Positions 27,892-36,772 of a stretch of 64,000 bases of DNA are shown here, piece after piece. A program made the translations under genes and the position numbers. Under the pieces are notes generated by a model that worked only from the letters and a program-made list of their open reading frames with translations, did not search any database and was not told the origin of the DNA. The stretch's first letter is position 1. Every line of letters starts with the position of its first letter. Location: NCBI RefSeq assembly GCF_019049655.1, contig NZ_JAFMOX010000062.1, positions 186,001-250,000 on the forward strand, in the 5' to 3' direction. Origin of the DNA: Rahnella rivi (GTDB lineage Bacteria > Pseudomonadota > Gammaproteobacteria > Enterobacterales > Enterobacteriaceae).

Positions 27892-28065
27892 GAGCAATAA
27901 TGTCCGCAGATCTCTCAATTCTGATTTTTATGAAATACCTCTCCGTCTTTATCCTGTTATTATTTATTGTTAACGACCTATTTATTTAATGAATATTTTA
28001 TCACAATGGATTTACTGTGAAATATAATTCACGGTGCGTGACTTCATAACAATAAGGATATTGGC

Positions 28066-28887
28066 ATGCCCTCATCATTAAGCAGGAACGTCGGTTATTT
28101 CGGCGAGAACTTATTCCATGATGTAATCGAAGTTCAGTATCGTCTTAAGAATGCCGGATTTCCTAATCTGGTCGTTGATGGTAATTGCGGCCCAAAAACT
28201 GTCGCAGCCATAAGAAAGTTTCAGCAACAGTTTATGTCATTGCCTGATGGCCTGGTTGAGCCTAATGGTAAAACTCTTCGCTGGTTGCAGTTTGGGCATT
28301 TCTCTCAGGGAACCCCCAAGCTGGATACGGTAGCACCTCCTGCAAGTAATTCAACTGTGGTTAGCGGGGTGAGGAAAAATGTGAATGAGTTATCGGTTAG
28401 CCCGCAGGGACATGCGTTACTCAGAGATTATGAAAGTTTAAGATTGAAGCCTTATGCAGATAGTAATAGCCATGAAATTACTGCTTATACAAAAGGTGCA
28501 ACGATAGGATATGGACACTTAATTACAAATGCCAATGAATTTGAAATATATAAAAATGGGATAACAGAAATGAAGGCTAATGAGATATATCAAGATGACA
28601 TAAGAAGATTTGAAATGAGTGTTAAACGAACACTTTCCGCCAGCCTAACTCAAAATGAATATGATGCAGTGATTATTTTTTCATTTAATATTGGGTATGG
28701 TGACGTTAAGCTGCATAAAGGTTTTTTATCTTCAGAGGTTTTGAAAATATTAAACGGAGAGAGTAATACCGATTTAGATAGTGCTTGGTTGCGTTGGGTG
28801 AACACTGACCACCATTTTTCTAAGGGGTTGTTTAACAGACGCAAATCAGAGCTTAACATTTTTCACAATGGAGTATATGCACGATGA
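28066..28887 (+). CDS. Peptidoglycan-binding GH24 muramidase, probable T6SS effector
   Basis: 273 residues without a signal peptide. Residues ~15-75 are a peptidoglycan-binding domain (DGNCGPKTVAAIRKFQQQF). After a linker (80-110), residues ~115-273 are a T4-type lysozyme: catalytic Glu123 and Asp132 (E-x8-D, DYESLRLKPYAD) and Thr146 in TIGYGH, then NEYDAVIIFSFNIGYG. The Asp-Thr spacing is longer than in T4 lysozyme. It overlaps the first of two small exported proteins by 4 bases (ATGA), and an orphan hcp lies 860 bases beyond. No holin or phage genes are near. This fits a cell-wall-cutting type VI effector with immunity genes; a phage-derived lysozyme is the alternative. Confidence 0.75.
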   Translation: MPSSLSRNVGYFGENLFHDVIEVQYRLKNAGFPNLVVDGNCGPKTVAAIRKFQQQFMSLPDGLVEPNGKTLRWLQFGHFSQGTPKLDTVAPPASNSTVVSGVRKNVNELSVSPQGHALLRDYESLRLKPYADSNSHEITAYTKGATIGYGHLITNANEFEIYKNGITEMKANEIYQDDIRRFEMSVKRTLSASLTQNEYDAVIIFSFNIGYGDVKLHKGFLSSEVLKILNGESNTDLDSAWLRWVNTDHHFSKGLFNRRKSELNIFHNGVYAR

Positions 28888-29270
28888 GATTGCTAATGAT
28901 TTTTACCTTGATCACCTTAGCTTCTGCAAATTGTTCTGCAGAGGGATATAAACTGCATCCTGGTATTCGTTCATTTCAGGGTGAAAAATTTGAGATAGAA
29001 CTGAAAGCGAGTTGTCCTGAAACCAGCCTGACATGTGATGACGTGAGCTACGACGCTATCAACAGGAAGACCGGAGAAAGGCTTCATCTGACAGGCAGAC
29101 TCTTATCCAACCCGACGAAGGATCGCCAATGGTATGAGTTCGAAAATGGGAAATATTTGTATCAGTTAACGGCTGATTATTCACCTTCTACAAAATCTAC
29201 AGAGTGGTGGGTATTGAATGTGATGTTTAAAGGTAAAACTATCGCAAGTGATGAAGGGAATATGTATTAA
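28884..29270 (+). CDS. Probable periplasmic immunity protein 1
   Basis: 128 residues with a signal peptide (MRLLMIFTLITLASANCSA). The mature part has two cysteines (ASCPETSLTC, a likely disulfide), the block DDVSYDAINRKTGERLHL, and a WWVLNV strand near the end. It is translationally coupled to the muramidase and has a diverged copy right behind it. Export to the periplasm is what an inhibitor of a periplasmic muramidase needs, so immunity is the likely role. I do not recognise the family by name. AT-rich like its neighbours. Confidence 0.65.
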   Translation: MRLLMIFTLITLASANCSAEGYKLHPGIRSFQGEKFEIELKASCPETSLTCDDVSYDAINRKTGERLHLTGRLLSNPTKDRQWYEFENGKYLYQLTADYSPSTKSTEWWVLNVMFKGKTIASDEGNMY

Positions 29271-29300
29271 CTTTGTTAAGTTAAAACGGAATTTAATTTT

Positions 29301-29690
29301 ATGAAAAAAACACTGATATTAATTTTTGCAGTTTTGTTCAGCTTAAGTTGTTTTGCAAACAACTTCAGGCTTCATTCCGGTTTACCTGATTTCGAAGGCC
29401 AGCATTTTGATATCGATTTAAAAGTCAATTGTCCGGAAGGTGAAATGGCATGTGATGATGTAATTTACGATGCAATTAATAAAAAAACGGGAGCAAGACT
29501 GCACCTGAAAGGTCGCGTAATGTACAATCCTCATAACTATGATTTCCAGGGGTATGTATTTGATAATGGAGACTATAGTTACGTTTTGAATCCAGATTAT
29601 TCTAAGGGAGCTGACTCAGAACAAATTTGGGTTTTAAATGTTTTTTATAAACATAAAGTCATCGCATTTGATCAAGGTATCATGCATTAA
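29301..29690 (+). CDS. Probable periplasmic immunity protein 2 (paralogue)
   Basis: 129 residues, signal peptide MKKTLILIFAVLFSLSCFA. It clearly matches the upstream gene product: FRLHSGLPDFEGQ versus YKLHPGIRSFQGE, the Cys pair (NCPEGEMAC), DDVIYDAINKKTGARLHL, and a C-terminal WVLNVFYKHKVIAFD. The two are tandem duplicates, 30 bases apart, and diverged enough that they may protect against different effector variants. Position and export make immunity against the GH24 protein likely, not proven. Confidence 0.65.
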   Translation: MKKTLILIFAVLFSLSCFANNFRLHSGLPDFEGQHFDIDLKVNCPEGEMACDDVIYDAINKKTGARLHLKGRVMYNPHNYDFQGYVFDNGDYSYVLNPDYSKGADSEQIWVLNVFYKHKVIAFDQGIMH

Positions 29691-29746
29691 TTTCCAAATT
29701 CATTTGAGAATGCCATTTGAAATTCCCCAAATGGCATTCGTCTCCT

Positions 29747-30226
29747 CTACATGACTCTGTCAATCCATAGACTATAGCCTGAAGTTCCGGCTATATGATG
29801 AGTCACATCAATGGTTTCATAACGTAATGAAAGCGTTTCATAAGGTTGTGTATCACCGCCGGTATGAGTACTTGGGTTAGTTGAAGAAATACATTCCAGA
29901 GTGGCATCTGTCAGCTTGATGGTGAGAAATTTCTCCTGAGTACCATATTGTGATGTTCGGTAGTAGTCTAAAACACACTGAATAAGTTCGTTATTAGAAA
30001 TCGCGACCAGCAGTAATGGCGTCGATTTATCAAGAGGTTTGGTAATTCTCATGGGATGATGATTCACGTTCATTTCGCGGGTAATATCATGTTGAGAAGA
30101 ATAAACCAGTATCTGGTCTGCATGGCCAGCCTGAAATCTGTTTCCGATTGAGGTGTAGGTGGAACAACCTGCGGATATCAGACCCTGCGTCTTTCCGGTG
30201 ATCGTTAAATAGGTGCAGTTTGACAT
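29747..30226 (-). CDS. hcp: Orphan Hcp, type VI secretion tube/cargo protein
   Basis: 159 residues of the Hcp1-type family. The N-terminus (MSNCTYLTITGKTQGLISAG) and the blocks REMNVNHHPMRITKPLDKSTPLLL, ETLSLRYETIDVTHHIAGTSGYSLW are typical of enterobacterial Hcp. Hcp rings stack into the T6SS inner tube and can carry small effectors. No other T6SS structural gene lies in the window, so this is an orphan copy beside an effector cluster, transcribed toward it. Ribosome site AAGGAT is 9 bases before the ATG. The extra C-terminal segment is short, so it carries no fused effector domain. Confidence 0.88.
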   Translation of the reverse strand: MSNCTYLTITGKTQGLISAGCSTYTSIGNRFQAGHADQILVYSSQHDITREMNVNHHPMRITKPLDKSTPLLLVAISNNELIQCVLDYYRTSQYGTQEKFLTIKLTDATLECISSTNPSTHTGGDTQPYETLSLRYETIDVTHHIAGTSGYSLWIDRVM

Positions 30227-30525
30227 TTTTAATATCCTTTTAAGAAGTCATTCAGAAATTAAATGACGAATAATTAATTTTTCTCACTGAGTTATTATTA
30301 TTAGCATTAAGTAAATATAAAAAATGAGATCGGGATACTTTTGGATTATCTATTTTTACCATCCGCAACAAACGAGTTTTACTCTTTACACCTTTTAATA
30401 ATCCAAACGCATATCCTTTCTGGGAAGAACAGCAGGAATACTCTACGCTTAGAGGTTCTGTTACGTTATGACGTCATTACATCAGAGCAGGACAGCCCTG
30501 ACGAAAACTCCTTAAGAGGTGCACC
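30227..30525. other. AT-rich gap between hcp and the ABC exporter
   Basis: About 300 bases. The left part is very AT-rich and should hold the hcp promoter. The right part leads into the exporter gene. I see no gene or clear operator. Confidence 0.35.
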
Positions 30526-32358
30526 ATGCTGTTTCGCCGTTTTGAGCGAATGATCGACATCTTCCGTGAGGCGCCGGGCGGGGAGCCGCCTGACAAAGTC
30601 TTTCCTTTCTATCTCTATTATCTGCGCCAGGTCTGGCCGAGTTTTGCGGTATTGCTGGTGGTCGGGCTGGTAGCGTCGTTGATTGAAGTGTCGCTGTTCA
30701 GCTACCTCAGCCAGATTATCGATCTCACCAAAGACACACCGCCGGGCAGTTTTTTCTCCGAGCATATGGGGGAACTCCTGTGGATGGCGGCGGTGGCGAT
30801 GATCCTGCGGCCGGTGTTTTTCGGGCTGAATGATTTGCTGGTACATCAGACGCTGACGCCCGGTATGACCAGCATGATCCGCTGGCAAAACCATAAATAT
30901 GTGCTCAGGCAGAGCCTGAACTTTTTTCAGAGTGATTTCGCCGGGCGCATCGCCCAGCGCATCATGCAGACCGGCAGCTCGCTGCGCGATTCCGCAGTCC
31001 AGATGGTGGATGCCATCTGGCACGTGGTGATCTACGCCGCCAGCGCACTGTTTTTGTTTGCCGAAGCTGACTGGCGGCTGATGATCCCGCTGATTATCTG
31101 GATATTCTGTTACGCGATTTGCCTGTGGTTCTTTGTGCCTCGGGTGAAGCAGCGCTCGGTCGAGTCTTCTGAAGCGCGCTCGAAGCTGATGGGCTGTATC
31201 GTTGACGGCTACACCAATATCTCGACGCTGAAGCTGTTCGCACACACCGATCTGGAGCAGCAATATGCGCGTGAGGCCATCACCGAACAGACGTATAAAA
31301 CGCAGCTCGCCGGGCGGCTGTTAACCGGTATGGCGTTCGCCATTACCACGCTGAACGGTCTGCTGATTGTCAGCAGCACCGGGCTGGCCTTGTGGTTATG
31401 GACGCAGTCGCTGATAAGCGTCGGGGCGATTGCGCTGGCGACCGGTCTGGTTATCCGTATCGTGAATATGTCTGGCTGGATCATGTGGGTGGTGAACGGG
31501 ATTTTCGAGAACATTGGTACGGTTCAGGACGGTCTGCACACCATCGCGCAGCCGCTGACCGTGACCGATAAACCACAGGCGAAAGGGCTGAAGGTGGATC
31601 AGGGGGCGATCCACTTTGATCACATCGATTTCAACTATGGCAAAGGCGCCCGGGTGATCCAGAATCTGGATCTGGCGATCCGCCCCGGTGAGAAGATCGG
31701 TCTTATCGGCCCTTCCGGCGCGGGGAAATCCACGCTGGTGAACCTGCTGTTGCGGCTCTACGACATCGACGGCGGGCGCATTCTGATTGATCAGCAGGAC
31801 ATTGCCGGGGTCACGCAGCAGAGCCTGCGCGCGCAAATCGGCATGATTACGCAGGACACCTCGCTGCTGCACCGTTCAATCCGCGATAACCTGCTTTACG
31901 GCAGGCCGGGCGCCACCGATGAGGAGTTGCAGCTGGCGATCCGTCAGGCGCGTGCCGATGAATTTATACCGCAACTGTATGATTCGCAGGGCAGAACCGG
32001 GCTGGATGCGCATGTCGGTGAACGCGGCGTGAAACTCTCCGGCGGCCAGCGTCAGCGTATTGCCATCGCCCGCGTGTTACTGAAAAACGCACCGATCCTG
32101 ATCATGGATGAAGCGACATCGGCGCTGGATTCAGAAGTGGAAGCGGCAATTCAGGAAAGTCTCGAGACGCTGATGGGCGGTAAAACGGTGATTGCCATCG
32201 CCCACCGCTTATCGACCATCGCCAAAATGGACCGTCTGGTGGTGCTGGAAAAAGGGCAGATTGTCGAGGTGGGTAATCACGCCGAACTGCTGGCGCACGG
32301 CGGCCTTTACGCGCGCTTGTGGCAACATCAGACCGGCGGATTTGTCGGGATGGATTAA
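30526..32358 (+). CDS. ABC exporter, fused membrane and ATPase domains
   Basis: 610 residues, half-transporter type. The membrane domain (residues ~30-330) has six segments. The ATPase domain (~360-600) shows Walker A GPSGAGKS, signature KLSGGQRQR, Walker B ILIMDEATS and the H-loop AIAHRLSTI. It would act as a homodimer to export a lipid, peptide or drug. Ribosome site AAGAGG is 7 bases upstream. The substrate cannot be told from the sequence and no peptide gene is next to it. Confidence 0.88.
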   Translation: MLFRRFERMIDIFREAPGGEPPDKVFPFYLYYLRQVWPSFAVLLVVGLVASLIEVSLFSYLSQIIDLTKDTPPGSFFSEHMGELLWMAAVAMILRPVFFGLNDLLVHQTLTPGMTSMIRWQNHKYVLRQSLNFFQSDFAGRIAQRIMQTGSSLRDSAVQMVDAIWHVVIYAASALFLFAEADWRLMIPLIIWIFCYAICLWFFVPRVKQRSVESSEARSKLMGCIVDGYTNISTLKLFAHTDLEQQYAREAITEQTYKTQLAGRLLTGMAFAITTLNGLLIVSSTGLALWLWTQSLISVGAIALATGLVIRIVNMSGWIMWVVNGIFENIGTVQDGLHTIAQPLTVTDKPQAKGLKVDQGAIHFDHIDFNYGKGARVIQNLDLAIRPGEKIGLIGPSGAGKSTLVNLLLRLYDIDGGRILIDQQDIAGVTQQSLRAQIGMITQDTSLLHRSIRDNLLYGRPGATDEELQLAIRQARADEFIPQLYDSQGRTGLDAHVGERGVKLSGGQRQRIAIARVLLKNAPILIMDEATSALDSEVEAAIQESLETLMGGKTVIAIAHRLSTIAKMDRLVVLEKGQIVEVGNHAELLAHGGLYARLWQHQTGGFVGMD

Positions 32359-32362
32359 GGCT

Positions 32363-33484
32363 CTATGCGTGCCGGTACGGCAGCACCTCACGGGCTTCAT
32401 CGGCCCAGCGCTGCACGCCGGCACGCTCTTCCACTAAAAAATCTTCCACGGCATCGCGTAAACCCGGATGCCGTAAATAGTGCCATGAGTCGGTGATCAC
32501 CGGTTCAAAGCCGCGCAGCAGTTTGTGTTCGCCCTGTGCGCCCGCGTCAAAGCGCGCCAGCCCGCTGGCAATCGCGTATTCCATACCCTGATAAAAACAG
32601 GTTTCGAAGTGCAACCGGTCAAACTCTGCCACGCAGCCCCAGTAGCGGCCATAAAAGGTATCGCCGCTGATCAGGCTGAAGGCCATCGCCACGTCACGAC
32701 CGTTTTGCTGCGCGACAACAAGACGGATCGCCTCCGGCATTCTTTCCGCCAGCAGGCGGAAGAAAGCGCGGGTCAGATACGGCGACTGGCCGCGCACGGC
32801 GTAAGTATTGCTGTAGCAGCTGTAGACAAAATCCCACTGCGCTTCGGTCACGTCGGTGCCTTTCAGCCAGATAAACTCGATGCCCTGCGCCGCCACCTGT
32901 TCGCGCTCCTTGCGGAACTGTTTACGTTTGCGCGAGGTGAGGGCGTCGAGGTAATCCTGAAAATCACGATAACCGCGGTTCTGCCAGTGATACTGCAAGC
33001 CCTGCCGGTGCTGCCAGACGGCTTCACTGCCGATCAGCCGGTTGGCGCGTTCATCGGTGAAATTGATGTGCGCGCCGGTCAGGCCGTTTTCCACCAGATA
33101 CTCCGGCAACGCCTGCAATAAACGCAAGGCCGCAGAGTCATCACCCAGCAACCGGGCGCCCGTTACCGGGCTGAACGGCACCGCGCCCAGCCATTTCGGA
33201 TAATAGGCGATGCCCGAACGCTGACAGGCATCCGCCCAGCCCTGATCGAACACGTATTCGCCGTAAGAATGACGTTTACGATAACCGGGAATTGCGGCGC
33301 GGATGTCGCCATTTTCCTGCCACAGCAGATGTTCAGGTCGCCAGCCGGAATGTGGCCCCAGGCTGCCGCTGTCTTCCAGCGCAGATAAAAATGCATGGCT
33401 GAGGAAAGGCTGTTGCGCAGGCACCAGCGCATCCCACTGTGCGGCAGGCAAATCAGCCAGACGGCTCAACGTGATAACAGGCAT
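32363..33484 (-). CDS. GNAT-like protein of the PF04339 (FemAB-related) family
   Basis: 373 residues starting at 33484 (MPVITLSRLADLP; GAGAA just upstream), since homologues begin here and the longer frame has only pyrimidines upstream. Typical features: AAQWDALVPAQQPFLSHAFLSALE at the start, a central double acyltransferase fold, and VAMAFSLISGDTFYGRYWGC, then FETCFYQGMEYAIASGLARFDAGAQGEHK. The family is annotated as peptidoglycan-biosynthesis or N-acyltransferase-like, but its reaction is poorly known. It converges with the ABC exporter with only 4 bases between. Confidence 0.75.
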   Translation of the reverse strand: MPVITLSRLADLPAAQWDALVPAQQPFLSHAFLSALEDSGSLGPHSGWRPEHLLWQENGDIRAAIPGYRKRHSYGEYVFDQGWADACQRSGIAYYPKWLGAVPFSPVTGARLLGDDSAALRLLQALPEYLVENGLTGAHINFTDERANRLIGSEAVWQHRQGLQYHWQNRGYRDFQDYLDALTSRKRKQFRKEREQVAAQGIEFIWLKGTDVTEAQWDFVYSCYSNTYAVRGQSPYLTRAFFRLLAERMPEAIRLVVAQQNGRDVAMAFSLISGDTFYGRYWGCVAEFDRLHFETCFYQGMEYAIASGLARFDAGAQGEHKLLRGFEPVITDSWHYLRHPGLRDAVEDFLVEERAGVQRWADEAREVLPYRHA

Positions 33485-33599
33485 GAAATATTCTCGCTGT
33501 GGCATTGAAGGAGAAAGCGCTTAAGTGTCGTTCAGGCAGGGAAATAATGTCGGCTGAAAGGTGCGGAGGAAAAAATAAAAATGCTTAACCCGCTGATTT

Positions 33600-33660
33600 A
33601 TAATACGGAACCTATTGGGATAGATTCCGTATTATTATCCGGCAAGCCGATATGCCGGAT
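33600..33660. other. Two adjacent hairpins after the carbonic anhydrase gene
   Basis: ATAATACGGAA / TTCCGTATTAT (33600-33610 and 33625-33635, 11-bp stem) and ATCCGGCA / TGCCGGAT (33637-33644 and 33653-33660). They lie immediately past the end of the minus-strand carbonic anhydrase gene and probably terminate or stabilise its transcript. The T run follows on the plus strand, where no gene reads through. Confidence 0.5.
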
Positions 33661-33667
33661 TTTTTAA

Positions 33668-34303
33668 TTAACTGGCCCTGACTTCAGGATTATCTGAAAG
33701 TGAAATAAAGGTGCTGCTCTTCGCATCAAATGCATCAATACACCCGGATTCAATATCATAAACCCAGCCGTGCAGGGTAACCTGACCTTTCGCCAGCGCG
33801 ACCGCAACACAAGGGTGCGTGCGCAGGTTACTCAGTTGAGCAACCACGTTCTGATGCACCATTCCGTTGACGCGTGCTTCAGGGGATTCGTGCTCAGAGG
33901 CTTCGTTGATGGCTTTCGCCGCATCGGAATAACGCAGCCAGTGGGCGACCGCGGGCATGTGATCCAGACAGGTGCAGTTGGCGATTGCGCTCATCGCGCC
34001 ACAGTTGGAGTGCCCGCAGATAACGATATCTTTTACGCCGAGCGCCATCACCGCGTACTCCACCGTTGCCGATACGCCGCCCGGTTCCGGCCCGAAAGGT
34101 GGCACAATATTACCGGCATTACGGATAACAAACAGTTCGCCCGGTTCACGCTGGGTCACTAATTCCGGCACTAAACGGCTGTCAGAACAGGATATAAACA
34201 GGGTCTTAGGATTTTGGTTTAAAGCGAGTTGTTTGAATAACTTAGAGCGTTGCGGAAACGCTTCTTTCTGGAATCTGAGAAAACCTTCAATAACGTCTTT
34301 CAT
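33668..34303 (-). CDS. Beta-class carbonic anhydrase
   Basis: 211 residues from 34303 ([11 protein letters not shown]). A longer frame begins at 34363, but homologues start here and a GGAATTCC leader precedes it. Zinc ligands of the beta class are clear: [12 protein letters not shown] (Cys, Asp) and [12 protein letters not shown] (His, Cys). It interconverts CO2 and bicarbonate in the cytoplasm. The sequence is closer to the CynT-like than the Can-like group, but no cyanase gene is near. It stands alone; the gap to divergent msrA holds both promoters. Confidence 0.88.
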   Translation of the reverse strand: MKDVIEGFLRFQKEAFPQRSKLFKQLALNQNPKTLFISCSDSRLVPELVTQREPGELFVIRNAGNIVPPFGPEPGGVSATVEYAVMALGVKDIVICGHSNCGAMSAIANCTCLDHMPAVAHWLRYSDAAKAINEASEHESPEARVNGMVHQNVVAQLSNLRTHPCVAVALAKGQVTLHGWVYDIESGCIDAFDAKSSTFISLSDNPEVRAS

Positions 34304-34524
34304 AGGGGGAATTCCATGTATTTCAATGCCAGTGAGTCTGCCATGAAAAAAAAGGCAGATCAATCAGACGGAATATCATCACTATTTGCAGGGAAATAAG
34401 AGAAAGCAAAATAATATAATTTACCGGCGATAAGCATTTCACATTCCCTTTTTTTAATGCCATACCTTTATGTCAGCCTTATCCGTCCCCATATTTCCTC
34501 TACCCCCTGAGTGAAGGAGTCTGT

Positions 34525-35067
34525 ATGACAATCGAATACGCTATTTTTGGTGGCGGCTGTTTCTGGTGTACGGAAGCGGTGTTCAAAGACGTCATCGGCG
34601 TGGAGTCGGTGGAAAGTGTTTACACTGGCGGGCGTCGTCCGAACCCGAACTATGAGCAGGTGTGCACCGGCACCACCGGCCATGCGGAGGCCATCCGCGT
34701 GGGATTTGACCCGGAAAAACTGACCTACGGCGATCTGCTGGATATCCACTTTGTGACGCATGATCCGACCCAGCTTAACCGCCAGGGCAACGACGTCGGC
34801 ACGCAGTACCGTTCGGCGATTTTCCCGGCCAACGAGCAGCAAAAAACCGAGGCGGAAGCCGCCATACTGCGCGCGCAGCACGATCACAGTGATCCGATTG
34901 TGACCAGCATCGAACCGCTGGGTGAGGTGTACGTGGCCGAAGGCTATCACCAGAATTACTGGGATGGCGCGGGGCAGCAGAACCGTTACTGCATGGCGGT
35001 GATCCCGCCGAAACTGCAAAAATTACGCAAGAGCTTTGCGCAGCGAACGAAATCGCTGAACCCGTAA
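34525..35067 (+). CDS. msrA: Peptide methionine-S-sulfoxide reductase MsrA
   Basis: 180 residues. The catalytic cysteine is in GGGCFWCTEAVF at residues ~9-20, and the conserved GDPTQLNRQGNDVGTQYRS-like block (HDPTQLNRQGNDVGTQYRS) and the AEGYHQNYW motif are present. It repairs oxidised methionine in proteins using thioredoxin. It is shorter than E. coli MsrA (~212 residues) and lacks its N-terminal extension, so it is of the short MsrA type. A good GTGAAGGAG ribosome site precedes the ATG. Confidence 0.9.
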   Translation: MTIEYAIFGGGCFWCTEAVFKDVIGVESVESVYTGGRRPNPNYEQVCTGTTGHAEAIRVGFDPEKLTYGDLLDIHFVTHDPTQLNRQGNDVGTQYRSAIFPANEQQKTEAEAAILRAQHDHSDPIVTSIEPLGEVYVAEGYHQNYWDGAGQQNRYCMAVIPPKLQKLRKSFAQRTKSLNP

Positions 35068-35088
35068 AGTGCCCGGACGCGTGAATGT

Positions 35089-35119
35089 AAAAAGCCAGAA
35101 CCTGAGTTCTGGCTTTTTT
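35089..35119. terminator. Bidirectional terminator between msrA and the PTS operon
   Basis: AAAAAGCCAGAA-CCTGAG-TTCTGGCTTTTTT: a 12-bp stem with A run on one side and T run on the other, between two convergent genes. Confidence 0.88.
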
Positions 35120-35122
35120 GTC

Positions 35123-35428
35123 TCAAAATCCGTATCGGATCGCATCCTTACTTTGTTGCATCAGCGCGTCGATTTTCTGCGAATACGTCTCCAGCCCTTT
35201 GCCGTCTCCGGCCTCTGAGCACTCACGCCGCCGCGCGTTATAGGCCTTCATCAGTTGCGCCTGCGCAAAGCCAGGCTTGCCGTAACAGGCCATGCTCTGC
35301 TCCCAGCAGGCAATCGCCGCCTCCAGTTCCTGCTGTTCCTGATACTGTTTTCCCAGCTCGTTGAGTGCCTTGGCCGACTCCTGCGGCGGCAGCTGTTGCG
35401 CTAAAATTTGCTCAATGCGTGTATCCAT
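35123..35428 (-). CDS. Small TPR-like protein at the end of the PTS operon
   Basis: 101 residues from 35428 (MDTRIEQIL), with a strong GGAGGT ribosome site 7 bases before; a longer frame upstream lacks one. One TPR-like helix pair is visible (AKALNELGKQYQEQQELEAAIACWEQSM). It starts 20 bases after the PTS IIC stop and is followed by the shared terminator, so it belongs to the PTS transcript. No function known; possibly a protein-binding adaptor. Confidence 0.6.
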   Translation of the reverse strand: MDTRIEQILAQQLPPQESAKALNELGKQYQEQQELEAAIACWEQSMACYGKPGFAQAQLMKAYNARRRECSEAGDGKGLETYSQKIDALMQQSKDAIRYGF

Positions 35429-35447
35429 AAAGATGACCTCCGCGCGG

Positions 35448-36713
35448 TTAATGGAAGAAGTTGAGAATATGACCAAACACCAGCCCGACGCTGATGACAT
35501 CCGAGTCGCTGAATGTCACGTTCGAGAAGCCGAATTTGCCCAGCAGAGGCAGCAGCAGTGCCGGAAGTAAGGTGATAAACAGGCCGTGGAAGATACCGCC
35601 GATAATCGCCCCGCGACGTCCGCCGACGGCGTTACCAAAGATGCCCGCCGTGCCGCCTGCGAAGAAGTTGGTCAGCATGCCCGGTAAAATCATCGCGAGT
35701 CCCAGGCTCGGGAACAGGAACATGCCGATGACCGACCCGATGGTGGTGGAGATAAACCCGATGATCACCGCGTTAGGGGCGTAAGGGAAAAGCACCGGGC
35801 AATCGAGCGCCGGAATGGCGTTCGGCACGATGCGCAGGGCTATCCCGCGAAAAGCCGGGACGATTTCAGCCAGCAACAGGCGCACCCCGGAGAGCAGAAC
35901 ATACACACCCACCACAAACTGAACCGATTGCAGGAAGGAATAGACCAGATAGTTGACGTTATTGGCGAAAGGCGCGACAACTTCCGGGCCTGCGGCGATG
36001 GCGGGGATCAGGTAAATCGGGATCATCACCACCATCATCGACAGATAAGTGTCCTGCAGGAATGAGAGGGACTGCGGCAGCTCAAAATCTTCGGTGCTCT
36101 TACTGACGTCGCCGGTGATTTTTGCCACACCCGCCTGCACGATATACCCGATGGTGCAGAAATGGCCGAGCGCAAAATCATCGGAACCGGTAATTTTGCG
36201 CACAATCGGTTGTGCCAGTACCGGCATACCGACCGCCATCACCCCGGCTATCACCCCACCGGTTACGATCAGCTCCACACCGCGCAGGCCGCCCATATAA
36301 CCGATGACCGAACAGACGGTCGCCATCCACAAGGAGGCCTGGCCGGTCAGGAAGATATATTTAAAGCGGGTCAGGCGGGCAATCAGGATGTTGACGATAA
36401 ACGCCAGCACCATAATTAATGCGGTTTCACGCCCGAGCGTCTGCTGGGCGATCCCGGCAATCGACCCGACGTCAGTCACGATGCCGCGCATATGGAAACC
36501 TTTCTGGAATATTTCGCCCAAAAAAGTCAGCGCATTAACAATAATGCTCGCCCCGGAAAGAAGGACTAAAAATCCCAGCAGCGTTTTCAGTGTGCCGGTA
36601 ATAATTTGTCCGGGACTTTTTTTCAATGCGATCAAGCCAATCATCGCAATCAGCGATATTAATATTGATGCCTGGCCTAATACATCATTAACAATAAAGT
36701 GAAGGAAAGACAT
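35448..36713 (-). CDS. PTS ascorbate-type permease subunit IIC (UlaA-like)
   Basis: 421 residues with about 11 membrane segments. The N-terminus (VLGQASILISLIAMIGLIALKKSPGQIITGTLKTLLGFLVL) and the block PVLFPYAPNAVIIGFI are typical of the AG-type PTS permeases (UlaA/SgaT). It imports a sugar acid or sugar and phosphorylates it with the IIB and IIA subunits encoded upstream. The kinase and aldolase genes of the cluster suggest that the substrate is not ascorbate: no ula lactonase, decarboxylase or epimerases are present. Confidence 0.85.
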   Translation of the reverse strand: MSFLHFIVNDVLGQASILISLIAMIGLIALKKSPGQIITGTLKTLLGFLVLLSGASIIVNALTFLGEIFQKGFHMRGIVTDVGSIAGIAQQTLGRETALIMVLAFIVNILIARLTRFKYIFLTGQASLWMATVCSVIGYMGGLRGVELIVTGGVIAGVMAVGMPVLAQPIVRKITGSDDFALGHFCTIGYIVQAGVAKITGDVSKSTEDFELPQSLSFLQDTYLSMMVVMIPIYLIPAIAAGPEVVAPFANNVNYLVYSFLQSVQFVVGVYVLLSGVRLLLAEIVPAFRGIALRIVPNAIPALDCPVLFPYAPNAVIIGFISTTIGSVIGMFLFPSLGLAMILPGMLTNFFAGGTAGIFGNAVGGRRGAIIGGIFHGLFITLLPALLLPLLGKFGFSNVTFSDSDVISVGLVFGHILNFFH

Positions 36714-36772
36714 AAGCGTCCCCTGTAGTAGAGATGTAGAGTTGTTCTATTGGATGATATTATTTTTTATTA

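Noticed and set aside
28066..29690. Prophage lysis cassette as the source of the GH24 gene
   Set aside because: No holin, spanin or structural phage genes are near; the following genes encode exported small proteins and an hcp lies next to them.
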